Shown here in pieces: positions 17,556 through 26,610 of a DNA stretch of 64,000 nucleotides (position 1 is its first letter; every line of letters begins with the position of its first letter). The notes beneath the pieces are model-generated. The model was not told the DNA's origin, searched no databases, and was given only the letters and a program-made list of their open reading frames with translations. The stretch is from DASYXZ01 sp035308965 (lineage in GTDB: Bacteria > Acidobacteriota > Terriglobia > UBA7540), in the NCBI GenBank assembly GCA_035308965.1, contig DATGFN010000044.1:1-64000 (forward strand). The letters are read 5' to 3'. Position numbers and translations under genes: made by a program.

Positions 17556-19016
17556 TCATTCGTCATCTGAGCTTTTTGGTTTTCGGCGTGAAGCAGTTTT
17601 GCGCACGCGCGCGCCCGTGCCTCGGGCGGGCCGGCCTTTGCGTGGCTTTGACGGCGCAGGCGGATCACTCGCCGCCTCTACCACTGCCAATTCTTCGGCG
17701 ATTGCGGCAGGCGTTTCCTCGATCTCATTCGCGGCCTCGCCAATTTCTTCCGTAATGGCGGGCTCGGGCAATACCGCATCCGATTCCAGCGGCGGCATGG
17801 AATCTGCGGCAGTACCGTCCATTTCTTCGACGGTCGGAACCCCCGCGCCGGAGGTTTCCGCGGAGACGGTCGTGGGCGCAATCACTTGGAAGACTCTCCA
17901 AACACCCTTGCGGTCACGTTGCAACCGGAGCCAGCCTTCGCGCTGGCCCTGATGAAGGAAATCAAGGAAGCCACGAAAACCGTAGCGGCGCTCGTCAAAA
18001 TCCTTGTTGGCGGCGCGAAGCGCCTGACGGATGTGGCGCATGTACAGCGGACGGTTGGGGGACTTCGCCGCAGCCGCAGCCAAGGCTAGTTTCAGCAAGC
18101 CCAATGCTTCCTGGGCGGTCCCCACCTGCTCAGGAGTTGAAAGTGGAGGCGCAGCGGAGGCTCCTTCTTCGCCAAAGACCTCGGCAGGCGTTTCAGAACC
18201 AGGGGGCGCCGAAATTTCCTGTGGCGCAACCGGCGCTGCAGTTTTCTCCGCATCGCCCTCGACGGCTTCCACCAGATACCCGCGATCGATGCGCCGCAGA
18301 TGCACCAGGCCCGCATGCTCCATTTTCTGCATGAATTCACGAAAGGAGCCGGCGCCATAATCACGCTCGCTGAAGGTGGAATCGAGTTGCAGCACCGTGC
18401 TCTTGAGCGGGCCCAATTGGGGGGCCACTTCCCTGTCTGCCAGAATTTTCAGCGCGCGCTGCACATTGGGGAAAGCCGCGGTGAGCGAACGGCTTTCTGT
18501 TGTGGAGCGGCCCGCGGAGCGCGTGGAGCGCGCCACCCTCGAAACTTCCGCGCTGCCCGCGCTCTGCAACAGGTTTTCGTAAGCAATAAATTCGGTGCAA
18601 TTGCGTTGCAGGATGTTACTGGTAAACGACCGGCCGCCCACCACAAAAACGCGCTTATCATACTGCTTTAGCTTTTCAACCAGTGCGATAAAGTCGCTGT
18701 CTCCCCCCACAATCGCGAAAGCGTTGATGTGGTCGCGGGTGAAAGCCATCTCCAGCGCGTCCAGGGCAAGGTTGATGTCCGCACCGTTCTTGTCGCCGCG
18801 CGGGGTCACGTTGCGCTGCACCATTTGCACCGCGTGCTGGGTCATCTGGCGGCTGTGCTCGCCGGCTCGGGACCAATCGCCATAGCCGACCTTGGTCACG
18901 ACTTCACCACGTTCTTTCAATGCTTCGAGCACCAGGGAAACATCAAAATCTTTTCCCAGAGTGTCCTTCACGCCAATCTGGATATTGTCAAAATCGATAA
19001 ATACTGCCAGCTTCAT
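17556..19016 (-). CDS. NYN-domain RNase-like protein with two LOTUS/OST-HTH domains
   Basis: About 486 residues. The N-terminal NYN (PIN-like, LabA/DUF88) domain covers about 1-150. It shows Val-Phe-Ile-Asp-Phe-Asp-Asn-Ile, Asn-Gly-Ala-Asp-Ile-Asn-Leu-Ala-Leu-Asp and Val-Gly-Gly-Asp-Ser-Asp-Phe, the acidic residues of the presumed nuclease site. Two winged-helix OST-HTH/LOTUS-like modules follow (about 180-265 and 305-390), separated by Pro/Ala/Glu-rich linkers. The C-terminus is strongly basic with a Lys-Gly-Arg-Pro AT-hook-like core. The combination suggests an RNA-binding and RNA-cleaving protein. Two starts are possible (19031 and 19016); the latter puts the first beta strand at the N-terminus. 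Confidence 0.82.
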   Translation of the reverse strand: MKLAVFIDFDNIQIGVKDTLGKDFDVSLVLEALKERGEVVTKVGYGDWSRAGEHSRQMTQHAVQMVQRNVTPRGDKNGADINLALDALEMAFTRDHINAFAIVGGDSDFIALVEKLKQYDKRVFVVGGRSFTSNILQRNCTEFIAYENLLQSAGSAEVSRVARSTRSAGRSTTESRSLTAAFPNVQRALKILADREVAPQLGPLKSTVLQLDSTFSERDYGAGSFREFMQKMEHAGLVHLRRIDRGYLVEAVEGDAEKTAAPVAPQEISAPPGSETPAEVFGEEGASAAPPLSTPEQVGTAQEALGLLKLALAAAAAKSPNRPLYMRHIRQALRAANKDFDERRYGFRGFLDFLHQGQREGWLRLQRDRKGVWRVFQVIAPTTVSAETSGAGVPTVEEMDGTAADSMPPLESDAVLPEPAITEEIGEAANEIEETPAAIAEELAVVEAASDPPAPSKPRKGRPARGTGARVRKTASRRKPKSSDDE

Positions 19017-19208
19017 TCGGTCTTCGGCCACAAATCCTTCTTTCTCCCGTGTCTTCGGTCGTAATCTCGTTGCGTAATGGACGCGGGACTTCTGAAATCA
19101 GTTACACCCGGGGGACATCCGCCTGTCTCCATCATACTACCGGATGGCCGCCCTTGTCCGCTTAAACGAATGATTATTTGCGCGGCGGGATGATTTGCGC
19201 CTTAAGCT

Positions 19209-19229
19209 CCCCTCCTTACCAAGGAGGGG
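19209..19229. repeat. Perfect 9-bp inverted repeat with 3-bp loop
   Basis: CCCCTCCTT (19209-19217) and AAGGAGGGG (19221-19229) pair perfectly around ACC. It lies 23 bp beyond the 3' end of the minus-strand epimerase-like gene. No T-run follows on the minus strand, so it may be a mRNA-end stabiliser or a dispersed REP-like hairpin rather than an intrinsic terminator. The remaining gap (19017-19251) shows nothing else. Confidence 0.5.
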
Positions 19230-19251
19230 ATGGGGGGGTTATTGAAATGAA

Positions 19252-20199
19252 TTAGCCCAGGTATTTCAAGCTCAAGTCAATGAGCATCTGCGTGCCCTCG
19301 AAAGGATCGCCCTTGCGGTCCATCTCCATGGAGAAGAATCCACGGTAGCCGGCGGCTTTGGCAATGGCAAAGGTTTTTCCCACATCCACGGGAAAGAATT
19401 TCCCGCCTTCAGCATCCTCCCCTTCTTTGACGTGCGAAATACAATAAGCGTTCTTGAACATCGCGCTGATCGCGCGGTAATTAAAGTCGGCATCCCCGCC
19501 CGTCATGGAATTGGCAAAGTCAGGAAGGGCGTGCAGGTAAGGATGGTTCGCCTTCTCGATGACCTTGACAATAAAAAACGCGTCCTCGCTCACCAAGTCG
19601 TCATTCTCCAGATTGATGACGACATTCTTCCCGGCCCCGTAGTCGGCGATCTGTCCCAGACTCTCCGCCGCACGCTCAACATTGGGCTCTGCGCCGCGCA
19701 CCCTCCCGACATGGATTCGAACGCTCGGAGACCCAAGGGTCGCGGCCGCGTCCACCCAGGCTTTGCCCTCCTTCACCGCTGCCATACGATGTGCGGCGTC
19801 AGGATCGTAGACGCTGTCGTGAATATCTCCCGGAATGTTGATGACGTGCGCGCCCGCCTGGTCAAATGCCTCGCGAAGCCCGGAGACGTAAGCAGTATCG
19901 GTGGAGGCGAAGTGACCGCTCCACGGCTCGATGTTCTTCAGGTTGAATTTCTTCACCACCATGGCGCCGAAATCCTTGATTTCCATCATGGGCTGCTTTG
20001 GCTCGGACTGGCGCCGGCGAGGGTTGGTAATGAAATCCCGGAACGGGTAGGAGGCCACAGCCAGCCGTGCGCGAGGCTCGGTGGGGAACTGGATGTGCGG
20101 CTCTTCGGAGAACGCAGTTTCGCTCATTCCCATCGCCGCCGCGGTTACCGTCAGGCTGGATGATTTTTTCAGGAAGTCGCGCCGCGATATTTTCGACAT
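19252..20199 (-). CDS. Tat-exported sugar phosphate isomerase/epimerase-like TIM barrel
   Basis: The 315-residue protein begins Met-Ser-Lys-Ile-Ser-Arg-Arg-Asp-Phe-Leu-Lys-Lys, a twin-arginine signal, followed by an Ala-rich hydrophobic stretch. The mature part fits the xylose-isomerase-like TIM-barrel family (AP_endonuc_2), with Val-Ile-Asn-Leu-Glu-Asn-Asp-Asp and a terminal Phe-Ser-Met-Glu-Met-Asp as metal-binding Glu segments. Such Tat-exported members often act with Gfo/Idh/MocA dehydrogenases on oxidised sugars; one is encoded divergently 115 bp away. AAGGAGAG precedes the ATG. The substrate is unknown. Confidence 0.8.
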   Translation of the reverse strand: MSKISRRDFLKKSSSLTVTAAAMGMSETAFSEEPHIQFPTEPRARLAVASYPFRDFITNPRRRQSEPKQPMMEIKDFGAMVVKKFNLKNIEPWSGHFASTDTAYVSGLREAFDQAGAHVINIPGDIHDSVYDPDAAHRMAAVKEGKAWVDAAATLGSPSVRIHVGRVRGAEPNVERAAESLGQIADYGAGKNVVINLENDDLVSEDAFFIVKVIEKANHPYLHALPDFANSMTGGDADFNYRAISAMFKNAYCISHVKEGEDAEGGKFFPVDVGKTFAIAKAAGYRGFFSMEMDRKGDPFEGTQMLIDLSLKYLG

Positions 20200-20314
20200 A
20201 AGAGAAACTCTCCTTTGTGTGACTCTCCGAGCATCAGAATTACATCACTATTGCGTTTGTATTAGAATATCCCCGCCGCGACCGAATGCCAAATGCTAAA
20301 TCAGGGAGTGTGCC

Positions 20315-21520
20315 ATGACCGATGCAATTCGTGTTGGAATTGTGGGCGCGCGATTTGCCGCGCGATTTCACTGGGAGGGCTATCGCCGCGTCTACGGCGT
20401 CCCGGCCAAGGTTACTGGGATCACTTCGAAATCCGGCGAGTCGCGCGATGCTTTTGCGCGCGACCACGGCATTGCCGCTTACGCCTCGCTCGAAGAGCTT
20501 TGCGACGCCGTGGATGTGATCGACGTCTGCGCACCCGGGTCCGCCCACGAGCCTTTGGCGATGGCCGCTTTGAAACGCGGCAAGCATGTGGTGATTGAGA
20601 AACCGTTCACCGGTTATTACGGGCCGGGTGGCGCTGCCGGAGAGGAATTTCGGGGCAACAAATTCCCCAAAGAAACCATGCTGCGCGAAGCGATGGCCAG
20701 TTGCGACCGCATCCTTGCTGCTGCGCGCGCGGCCGGGAAGAAGATATTTTACGCCGAGAATTGGGTTTATGCCCCCGCCATTCAAAAGGAGCGCGAGATT
20801 CTTGCCAAGAGCGGCGGCCAGATTCTCTGGTTGATCGGCGACGAATCCCACAGCGGCTCGCACTCACCTTATTACGGCATCTGGAAGTTTTCCGGGGGCG
20901 GATCCATCGTGGGCAAGGGCTGCCATCCCCTTACCGCCGCGCTCTATTTGAAGCGCGTGGAGGGCGGCGCGAATGGCAACAAACCCATACGGCCCGCCAC
21001 TGTTTCCGCCCGCACCCACGAAATTACGCGCATGAAGAATTTTCGCGACGCCGGATTTCTGCGCACAACTTACGACGACGTGGAGGACTACGGCCAGATG
21101 CACATCACCTTCGATGATGGCACGGTGGCCGATATTTTTACTTCCGAGCTGGTAATGGGCGGCGTCCACAACTGGCTCGAAGTTTTTGCCAACAACCATC
21201 GCACGCGATGCAATCTGAATCCCACCGACGCGCTCGAAACCTACAACCCGCGCGAGGAACAGTTGAAGGACGTCTACGTGACGGAAAAGCTTGGCACCAA
21301 GCAAGGCTGGAGCAATCCCGCTCCGGACGAGGACTGGCAACACGGCTACCCGCAGGAATTCCAGGATTTTATGGAGTGCGTTTACTTTGACCGCGAGCCC
21401 CTTTCGGGCGCCGAGCTGGCGCGTGATACCATAGCTGTGCTCTACACCGCTTACCTCTCCGCCGAACGAAAAGGGGCTGAAGTGGAAATACCGGTCCAGG
21501 AATCCCAAGCGTTGAAATAG
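20315..21520 (+). CDS. Gfo/Idh/MocA-family NAD(P)-dependent oxidoreductase
   Basis: The 401-residue protein starts with a Rossmann fold (Arg-Val-Gly-Ile-Val-Gly-Ala-Arg-Phe-Ala-Ala) and has the family motif Gly-Lys-His-Val-Val-Ile-Glu-Lys-Pro-Phe (about 90-99), whose Lys is catalytic. An inserted segment follows this motif. The C-terminal alpha/beta substrate domain holds the Lys-Gly-Cys-His-Pro segment. It is cytoplasmic, as no signal is seen. GGGAG precedes the ATG. It is divergent from the TIM-barrel gene and is followed after 2 bp by the adenylate cyclase gene, so the latter is probably co-transcribed. Confidence 0.85.
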   Translation: MTDAIRVGIVGARFAARFHWEGYRRVYGVPAKVTGITSKSGESRDAFARDHGIAAYASLEELCDAVDVIDVCAPGSAHEPLAMAALKRGKHVVIEKPFTGYYGPGGAAGEEFRGNKFPKETMLREAMASCDRILAAARAAGKKIFYAENWVYAPAIQKEREILAKSGGQILWLIGDESHSGSHSPYYGIWKFSGGGSIVGKGCHPLTAALYLKRVEGGANGNKPIRPATVSARTHEITRMKNFRDAGFLRTTYDDVEDYGQMHITFDDGTVADIFTSELVMGGVHNWLEVFANNHRTRCNLNPTDALETYNPREEQLKDVYVTEKLGTKQGWSNPAPDEDWQHGYPQEFQDFMECVYFDREPLSGAELARDTIAVLYTAYLSAERKGAEVEIPVQESQALK

Positions 21521-21522
21521 TA

Positions 21523-23196
21523 ATGATCAACGAAACGAAAATTCGAGGACTGCGCCTGCACTGGAAAATCCTGCTTTACTCCAGCGCCTTGTTGATCACG
21601 CTGATCGTGGCCATGCTGGTCTACGTGCGCTCGCAGGCGGCGAGTTTCGTTAGCGGACGGCTGGCCGAGGACCTCGTACAGGGCAGCCAGAGAATCAAAG
21701 CGGCGGAAAACGAGCAAATGTCTGATTTGCATTTGACGGCGGCGCTTGTTGCCTCCATCCCGCAATTGAATGCTTTGCTCGGTACCGACCTCTCCACTAT
21801 TCGTGATTTTCTGATTTCCTACCAGCAACGGAACAATGGACCGGACCTCCTGATTGTCCTTGACCCGAGGGGCAAGGTAGTGGCGCGGACCGATGAAGTG
21901 AATCCAGAGGTGATCCCCGAAGCGAACGCGCACTGGGTGCAGCCGGCGCTGGCAGGCCAACCAGCGAATTATGTGCTCAGCACGCAACGCGGGGATTACA
22001 ACACCACTGCCGTGCCTGCTGAGGCAGGAGGCACAGTATTTGGGTTCGTCATTGCCGGCGCAAGTATAGACAACAATTTTGCCCGTAGGCTGCGCGACGT
22101 GAGTCAGGGTGAAGTTGTGCTTGTCGGAGACCGCGTCCTGGGCTCAACCCTGGAAGGATCCCTGCCGTGGCAGACGCGTTCACAGTGGCTGGAGGCTACG
22201 GGCGGAAAAGGTGGACACAAGATCCTGGAAATCGGCGGCGAGCGCAACGCCTCATATGTCACCGACTTGAGTCCCGGAGAAAGTCCGTCGGCCAATGCTC
22301 TCCTGGCCATTTCTCTTCAATCACAAGACCGCGCCCTGGCCCCATACCGCCGCATCCAATTTGGTTTGCTGTTGCTTGGATTGCTCGCGGCCGTGTTGGG
22401 AATTACCGGGAGCGCAGTGCTGGCCCGAACCGTCACCGCCCCGGTGGGCAAATTGGTGGAAGGGACGCAGCAGGTGGCGGCGGGCAATTTTGATTTTCGC
22501 CTGGATATCCGCAGCGGCGACGAGATCGGCGATCTGGCGCAATCGTTCAACACCATGACCCAGGGGCTGCGCGAGCGCGCCGACATGCAGAAATTCGTTT
22601 CCCAGTCCACGGTGGAAATGATTCAATCGAGCTCGCAGAAAAGAATTTCCGCCGGTGAACGCCACCAAGTGACGATTTTCTTCTCTGACATCCGCGGGTT
22701 CACATCCATGTCGGAGCGCCGCGCGCCCGAGGAAGTGGTGCACATCCTCAACCGCTGCCTGAGCCTTCAGGCTGAACGGGTGAAAAAATTTTCCGGCGAT
22801 ATCGACAAATTTGTGGGTGACGCGGTAGTGGCCGTTTTCGACGGCGAAGACATGGTTTTAAATGCCATCCGTTGCGGAGTGGAGGTTCACAAGGAACTTG
22901 AGGCTTACAACGCGGCCTTTCCAGAAGAAGAACCCATCCACATCGGCATTGGGATTGTGATGGGTGAAGTGATTTTGGGCAGTATCGGCAGCAAAGACCG
23001 GCTCGATTTCACCGTGATCGGCTCGAACGTAAATCTGTGCGCGCGGCTTTGTTCCCTGGCTGAGGCGGGCGAGATTTTGCTTTCGGAGCCAACCTTCCTC
23101 GCTGTGAAAGGTTTGATTTCCGCCACGCGCGTTGATCCGCTCAACGTTAAAGGGTTCAGCGAACCCGTCCCCGTCTACAAAATGACAGTTTGCTGA
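21523..23196 (+). CDS. Membrane class III adenylate/guanylate cyclase with HAMP domain
   Basis: The 557-residue protein has TM1 about 12-32, an extracytoplasmic sensor (CHASE/Cache-like, about 35-270), TM2 about 275-300, a HAMP linker (about 300-355) and a C-terminal class III cyclase domain (about 375-557). Catalytic features are Phe-Phe-Ser-Asp-Ile-Arg-Gly-Phe-Thr (first metal Asp), Phe-Val-Gly-Asp-Ala-Val-Val-Ala-Val-Phe (second metal Asp) and Asp-Phe-Thr-Val-Ile-Gly-Ser-Asn-Val-Asn-Leu-Cys-Ala-Arg (base- and ribose-binding). All key residues are present. It starts 2 bp after the dehydrogenase stop. The cyclic-nucleotide-binding domain in the PilB protein of this window is one possible, unproven receiver. 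Confidence 0.88.
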   Translation: MINETKIRGLRLHWKILLYSSALLITLIVAMLVYVRSQAASFVSGRLAEDLVQGSQRIKAAENEQMSDLHLTAALVASIPQLNALLGTDLSTIRDFLISYQQRNNGPDLLIVLDPRGKVVARTDEVNPEVIPEANAHWVQPALAGQPANYVLSTQRGDYNTTAVPAEAGGTVFGFVIAGASIDNNFARRLRDVSQGEVVLVGDRVLGSTLEGSLPWQTRSQWLEATGGKGGHKILEIGGERNASYVTDLSPGESPSANALLAISLQSQDRALAPYRRIQFGLLLLGLLAAVLGITGSAVLARTVTAPVGKLVEGTQQVAAGNFDFRLDIRSGDEIGDLAQSFNTMTQGLRERADMQKFVSQSTVEMIQSSSQKRISAGERHQVTIFFSDIRGFTSMSERRAPEEVVHILNRCLSLQAERVKKFSGDIDKFVGDAVVAVFDGEDMVLNAIRCGVEVHKELEAYNAAFPEEEPIHIGIGIVMGEVILGSIGSKDRLDFTVIGSNVNLCARLCSLAEAGEILLSEPTFLAVKGLISATRVDPLNVKGFSEPVPVYKMTVC

Positions 23197-23254
23197 AAAG
23201 ATGCAACCGGCCGGACCGGACACGCGCGGTCTGGCGCCGGGCCTGATCAAATCT

Positions 23255-23923
23255 TCAATGCTTCATTTGATCGTAGGCGCTCTTCGAGTAATCCTGGCCA
23301 TATTTGTTTTTGTGAGGCGCCTCCACGTAGCCTGATTCGTCCAGAGAGAGGTCTGCCGTGGCGCCACTCGATGCCACGGTGATTTCAGTGGAGACCGGCT
23401 GTGACCGCTCCGACCATGCGGTGAGGCGATAATGCCCCGGAGGCAGATCCAGCCGATAGGCCCCGGAGGAATCCACATCGGTAATCCAGGAGGTTGGCAC
23501 CACTAAAATCACCGCGGTCATTTGGGGATGGATGTTGCAGAACACCCGGTAGCTTGCCGGCTGGGTAAATACTCGCGACTTGGAAGCGCCTGCGCGGTAA
23601 AGACCCAAGTCAAACGCTTCCGGGCGGGAGAGCGAAAAAATGTTGTGAAAAATCGGATCCTCGTTGGGGAAGTCTACCGTGGAGCCCACGGGGATGGCCA
23701 TGAATGCTGGGGTGAAAGTCTTGTTTTTCTGCGCAAGCTTCCGGTGGACAGGATGAATCGGGGTTTTTCCATCCGACAATTCGGCGTACACCACCGTGGC
23801 TGCGACTTCCGATCCAGAACGCCCGATAACGCGAATGTGGCCGCTTACTTCCCCGGCGGGCAGGGCCGTGGGAAGAGTCAAGATGAGGCCAAACCAAAGG
23901 CAGAATCCGATTGTATTTCTCAT
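23255..23923 (-). CDS. Secreted cupredoxin-like protein with carboxypeptidase-regulatory-like domain
   Basis: The 222-residue protein has a signal peptide (about 1-23). Residues about 80-140 look like a type-1 copper (plastocyanin/cupredoxin) fold: Val-Asp-Phe-Pro-Asn-Glu-Asp-Pro-Ile-Phe-His-Asn supplies the first His, and Phe-Cys-Asn-Ile-His-Pro-Gln-Met supplies Cys, His and Met. The C-terminal part (about 150-200; Ser-Gly-Ala-Tyr-Arg-Leu-Asp-Leu-Pro-Pro-Gly-His-Tyr) resembles a carboxypeptidase-regulatory beta sandwich. It resembles proteins annotated as methylamine-utilisation-like. A periplasmic electron carrier is likely. It is convergent with the cyclase gene. Confidence 0.78.
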   Translation of the reverse strand: MRNTIGFCLWFGLILTLPTALPAGEVSGHIRVIGRSGSEVAATVVYAELSDGKTPIHPVHRKLAQKNKTFTPAFMAIPVGSTVDFPNEDPIFHNIFSLSRPEAFDLGLYRAGASKSRVFTQPASYRVFCNIHPQMTAVILVVPTSWITDVDSSGAYRLDLPPGHYRLTAWSERSQPVSTEITVASSGATADLSLDESGYVEAPHKNKYGQDYSKSAYDQMKH

Positions 23924-24054
23924 AAGTGGACTAGGCGAAAGATTTTCCGACGCCTTCTATTATTGCGCCAGATGCCGCCTGGGGCAAGTGAGAAAGTCTA
24001 GAGTCAAGATAGCAAGTAAGGAGAGTTGTGATAAAGTAAGGATGAGAGGTAGAT

Positions 24055-24294
24055 ATGCAGAAACACGCGCGCATCACAAGCAAGGGGCAGATAACTGTCC
24101 CACTCGAAATTCGACGCGCCTTGAGGGTCCGGCCAGGCGACAAGCTGCTGTTCGAGGGCGACGGGAAGAGGATGAGAGTACGGCCAGTCAGAGTCAAAAG
24201 CCCATTCGGGAAATATCGGGGCATTGGAAATCCAGGGATGGCCTCAGGTCGTGACGCGGTGATCCGATCTGTACGTAAGCTTCGGGAGCCATGA
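24055..24294 (+). CDS. AbrB/SpoVT-type antitoxin (VapB)
   Basis: The 79-residue product starts with a swapped-hairpin AbrB domain: Ala-Arg-Ile-Thr-Ser-Lys-Gly-Gln-Ile-Thr-Val-Pro, then Ile-Arg-Arg-Ala-Leu-Arg-Val-Arg-Pro-Gly-Asp-Lys-Leu. The tail is Arg-rich and would bind the toxin. Its stop overlaps the toxin ATG (24291), as in vapBC operons. It probably represses its own promoter. Confidence 0.88.
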   Translation: MQKHARITSKGQITVPLEIRRALRVRPGDKLLFEGDGKRMRVRPVRVKSPFGKYRGIGNPGMASGRDAVIRSVRKLREP

Positions 24295-24716
24295 ATACTG
24301 CCGTCGACACGAACATCATCGTTGCCTTGTGGGACTCGGACCAAGCTCTCAGCGCCCTCGCGCAATCCGCGCTCGACGGAGCGCTGGCTCAGGGTAAATT
24401 GCTCGTTGCCGCCCCCGTTTTTGGTGAACTCCTGGCTTTCCCAGGACGAAGCGAGGCGTTCCTGGACTCCTTCTTTAGGGACACCGGAATTCAAATCGAA
24501 TGGAATATTGATGAGACCGTTTGGCGTGCCGCAGGTCGTGCGTTCCAAACTTACGCCGCACGGCGCAGGAAGTCTCGCGTTTGGGGTCCTCACTGCATTT
24601 TGGCGGATTTTCTGATTGGCGCGCACGCGTCAGAGGGAGATTGCCGCCTCCTTACCCTTGATGATCGACTTTATCGAGCTGCTTTTCCCCACCTGCGAAT
24701 CTTGCGTGCTGTTTAG
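24291..24716 (+). CDS. PIN-domain ribonuclease toxin (VapC)
   Basis: The 141-residue PIN-domain protein has the acidic active-site pattern of VapC nucleases: Ala-Val-Asp-Thr-Asn-Ile near the N-terminus, Phe-Gly-Glu-Leu-Leu, Ile-Leu-Ala-Asp-Phe-Leu-Ile-Gly-Ala-His-Ala, and Leu-Thr-Leu-Asp-Asp-Arg-Leu-Tyr. The gene is intact. It is translationally coupled to the AbrB-type antitoxin by ATGA overlap. The RNA target is unknown. Confidence 0.88.
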   Translation: MNTAVDTNIIVALWDSDQALSALAQSALDGALAQGKLLVAAPVFGELLAFPGRSEAFLDSFFRDTGIQIEWNIDETVWRAAGRAFQTYAARRRKSRVWGPHCILADFLIGAHASEGDCRLLTLDDRLYRAAFPHLRILRAV

Positions 24717-24763
24717 AACGCCCGCCGCTGATGGAAGCAAGTCAGTTTCTCAACTTGCGCGGC

Positions 24764-26506
24764 CTACTTAACCAACCTGAACCCTATGGGGAACGTACCC
24801 ACGGTGACGGGAAGTTGTCCGGTGAATTTAATCTCTCCAAATATCGCGCGCACCATGGCAGTTTCGGCGCCGGGATAAAACTCATAGGCCAGCGCGTATG
24901 AGGGTAATTCGGGAATGTAGTTCAATAAATAAGGGCTGCCGAAGAGGGCGAACACAAATGGACCCTTGTGCCCGGCCAGGGCGCGCAGGAGGTTCTGCTG
25001 GGCATCGTTCAATCCAATCGCGCCTTTGTAAGATGCAATGCGGACAGAACAGGAAATCACCACGGTTTTGTAAATACCCGCGAGTTCCTCGATCAATCTG
25101 GACTCATTCGTCGAAATCCCAGGCGGTACGGTGGTGAAGACGGTCTTGGGGTGGCGCTTTAGGAATTCGGATCGAAAAGCGAGTCCCGCGGATGCCGGAT
25201 TTTCCGGATTGGCCGAGTCCACAAAATTTACCAGCAACACTTGATCGTCATCACTCAAATGGAGCGGCAAAGCGTTCCCATCGTCCTTCACCAAAGTTAA
25301 AGCGTGCTCGATAATTTCCTGCGATTTTTGCCGGGCTGCGGGGCTGCTCACCAGCTTATCCAACTGATCCAGCGCGGGGGCGCGATTTGCATCCAGTCCC
25401 GCCCACGCCTTGGCTTCGAGCAGGCGGCGGACGGATTGGTCCAACTGGTTCGCGGAAATGTCGCCCTTGCTCACTGCGGTTTGAAGGGCGGCAAATGTTT
25501 TGGGGATGTCTTCGGGCTCGAGCGCCACATCTGCTCCCGCCTCAATTGCCATCACCGGGGCCTGCTCTGGCCCGAAGTTGGAAGAGATGGCGTGCATGGG
25601 AAGCGCGTCGGTAATGATCAGCCCCTTGAAGCCAAGTTCATTCCGCAATAGCCCGGTGGTCAAGGGGTGGGAAAGCGATGCGGGGACGCCTGGGGTTTTT
25701 TCAAACTGCGAAAGGTAGATGTGCGCAGTCATCACAGCGCCCGTGCCTGCCTTCAGGGCGGCCTCGAAGGGAGGCAGTTCCACCTGGTCCAGCCGGGCAC
25801 GGTCGAAGTTGAGGACGGGAAGCTCGAGGTGGGAATCCACGCTGGTGTCGCCATGGCCGGGAAAATGTTTCGCGGTGGCGATCATGTGCTGGTCCTGCGT
25901 GCCGCGCACGTACGCTGCTCCGAACTCCCCCACTCGTTTTGAGTTTTCGCCGAACGAGCGGATGTTGATAATCGGATTGGCGGGATTATCATTGACGTCG
26001 ACAACGGGGTAAAAATTCACCGTGATGCCCATCGCCTTGGCTTCCTGGGCGGTGAACTTCGCGGCATCATACGCGTATTGAGTGTCGCCCGTGGCTCCAA
26101 TCGCCATGCCGCGGGGAAATCGCGTGGCGCCATCGAATTGCACCCCCACGCCGCCTTCAAAGTCCGCCGTGATTAGCAGCGGAACTTTTGCCAGTTCCTG
26201 CATGCGAGCGATCAGGAGCGCGCCGGAGGTGGGATCGCCTCCTGAAAAGCCCTCAATGTGGTAGCCGCCCACGTGATACTTCTGAATGTTGTCCTTGATT
26301 TGCTGAAAGGCATCGCTATCAAGATTGATAAACCCGCCCGAAGTGACCGGAAACATGACGGCCCCGATTTTTTCGTCGAGGGTCATGCCGGCCATGGTCT
26401 TGTCCGCCCACGCCTGTTGGGTCGCGGTCAGCGGCAATTGGGCGTAGCTTGGAGTTAGCGTGACTAGAAGGAATGCGGTTGATAGAAATGCGAGTTGTTT
26501 CGTCAC
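24764..26506 (-). CDS. Secreted GH3 beta-N-acetylhexosaminidase
   Basis: The 580-residue protein starts at GTG 26506 behind AAAGGAA and has a signal peptide ending near Ser-Tyr-Ala-Gln. The catalytic GH3 domain (about 30-375) shows the NagZ-type signature Ala-Lys-His-Phe-Pro-Gly-His-Gly-Asp-Thr (catalytic His) and Leu-Ile-Ile-Thr-Asp-Ala-Leu-Pro-Met (nucleophile Asp). A C-terminal GH3_C-like domain follows. The length suggests the two-domain type rather than short cytosolic NagZ. With the next two upstream genes it forms an amino-sugar cluster, probably for muropeptide or chitin-derived GlcNAc. Confidence 0.88.
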   Translation of the reverse strand: MTKQLAFLSTAFLLVTLTPSYAQLPLTATQQAWADKTMAGMTLDEKIGAVMFPVTSGGFINLDSDAFQQIKDNIQKYHVGGYHIEGFSGGDPTSGALLIARMQELAKVPLLITADFEGGVGVQFDGATRFPRGMAIGATGDTQYAYDAAKFTAQEAKAMGITVNFYPVVDVNDNPANPIINIRSFGENSKRVGEFGAAYVRGTQDQHMIATAKHFPGHGDTSVDSHLELPVLNFDRARLDQVELPPFEAALKAGTGAVMTAHIYLSQFEKTPGVPASLSHPLTTGLLRNELGFKGLIITDALPMHAISSNFGPEQAPVMAIEAGADVALEPEDIPKTFAALQTAVSKGDISANQLDQSVRRLLEAKAWAGLDANRAPALDQLDKLVSSPAARQKSQEIIEHALTLVKDDGNALPLHLSDDDQVLLVNFVDSANPENPASAGLAFRSEFLKRHPKTVFTTVPPGISTNESRLIEELAGIYKTVVISCSVRIASYKGAIGLNDAQQNLLRALAGHKGPFVFALFGSPYLLNYIPELPSYALAYEFYPGAETAMVRAIFGEIKFTGQLPVTVGTFPIGFRLVK

Positions 26507-26555
26507 AATGATTTCCTTTTATGAAATTGAGCGATTGAGTGATCGTGCCATTAGC

Positions 26556-26582
26556 CCATTGAAAGGCTCTTTCTTTCAATGG
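26556..26582. repeat. Perfect 10-bp inverted repeat between two amino-sugar genes
   Basis: CCATTGAAAG (26556-26565) and CTTTCAATGG (26573-26582) pair perfectly around a 7-bp loop. It lies in the 104-bp gap between the SIS-domain gene and the GH3 gene, both on the minus strand. In the transcript it would form an intercistronic hairpin that could tune expression or mRNA stability. The flanks contain further short ATTGAG/CTCAAT repeats. Confidence 0.5.
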
Positions 26583-26610
26583 CTCAATTGCCCAAATGAT
26601 TCAATTCTTT

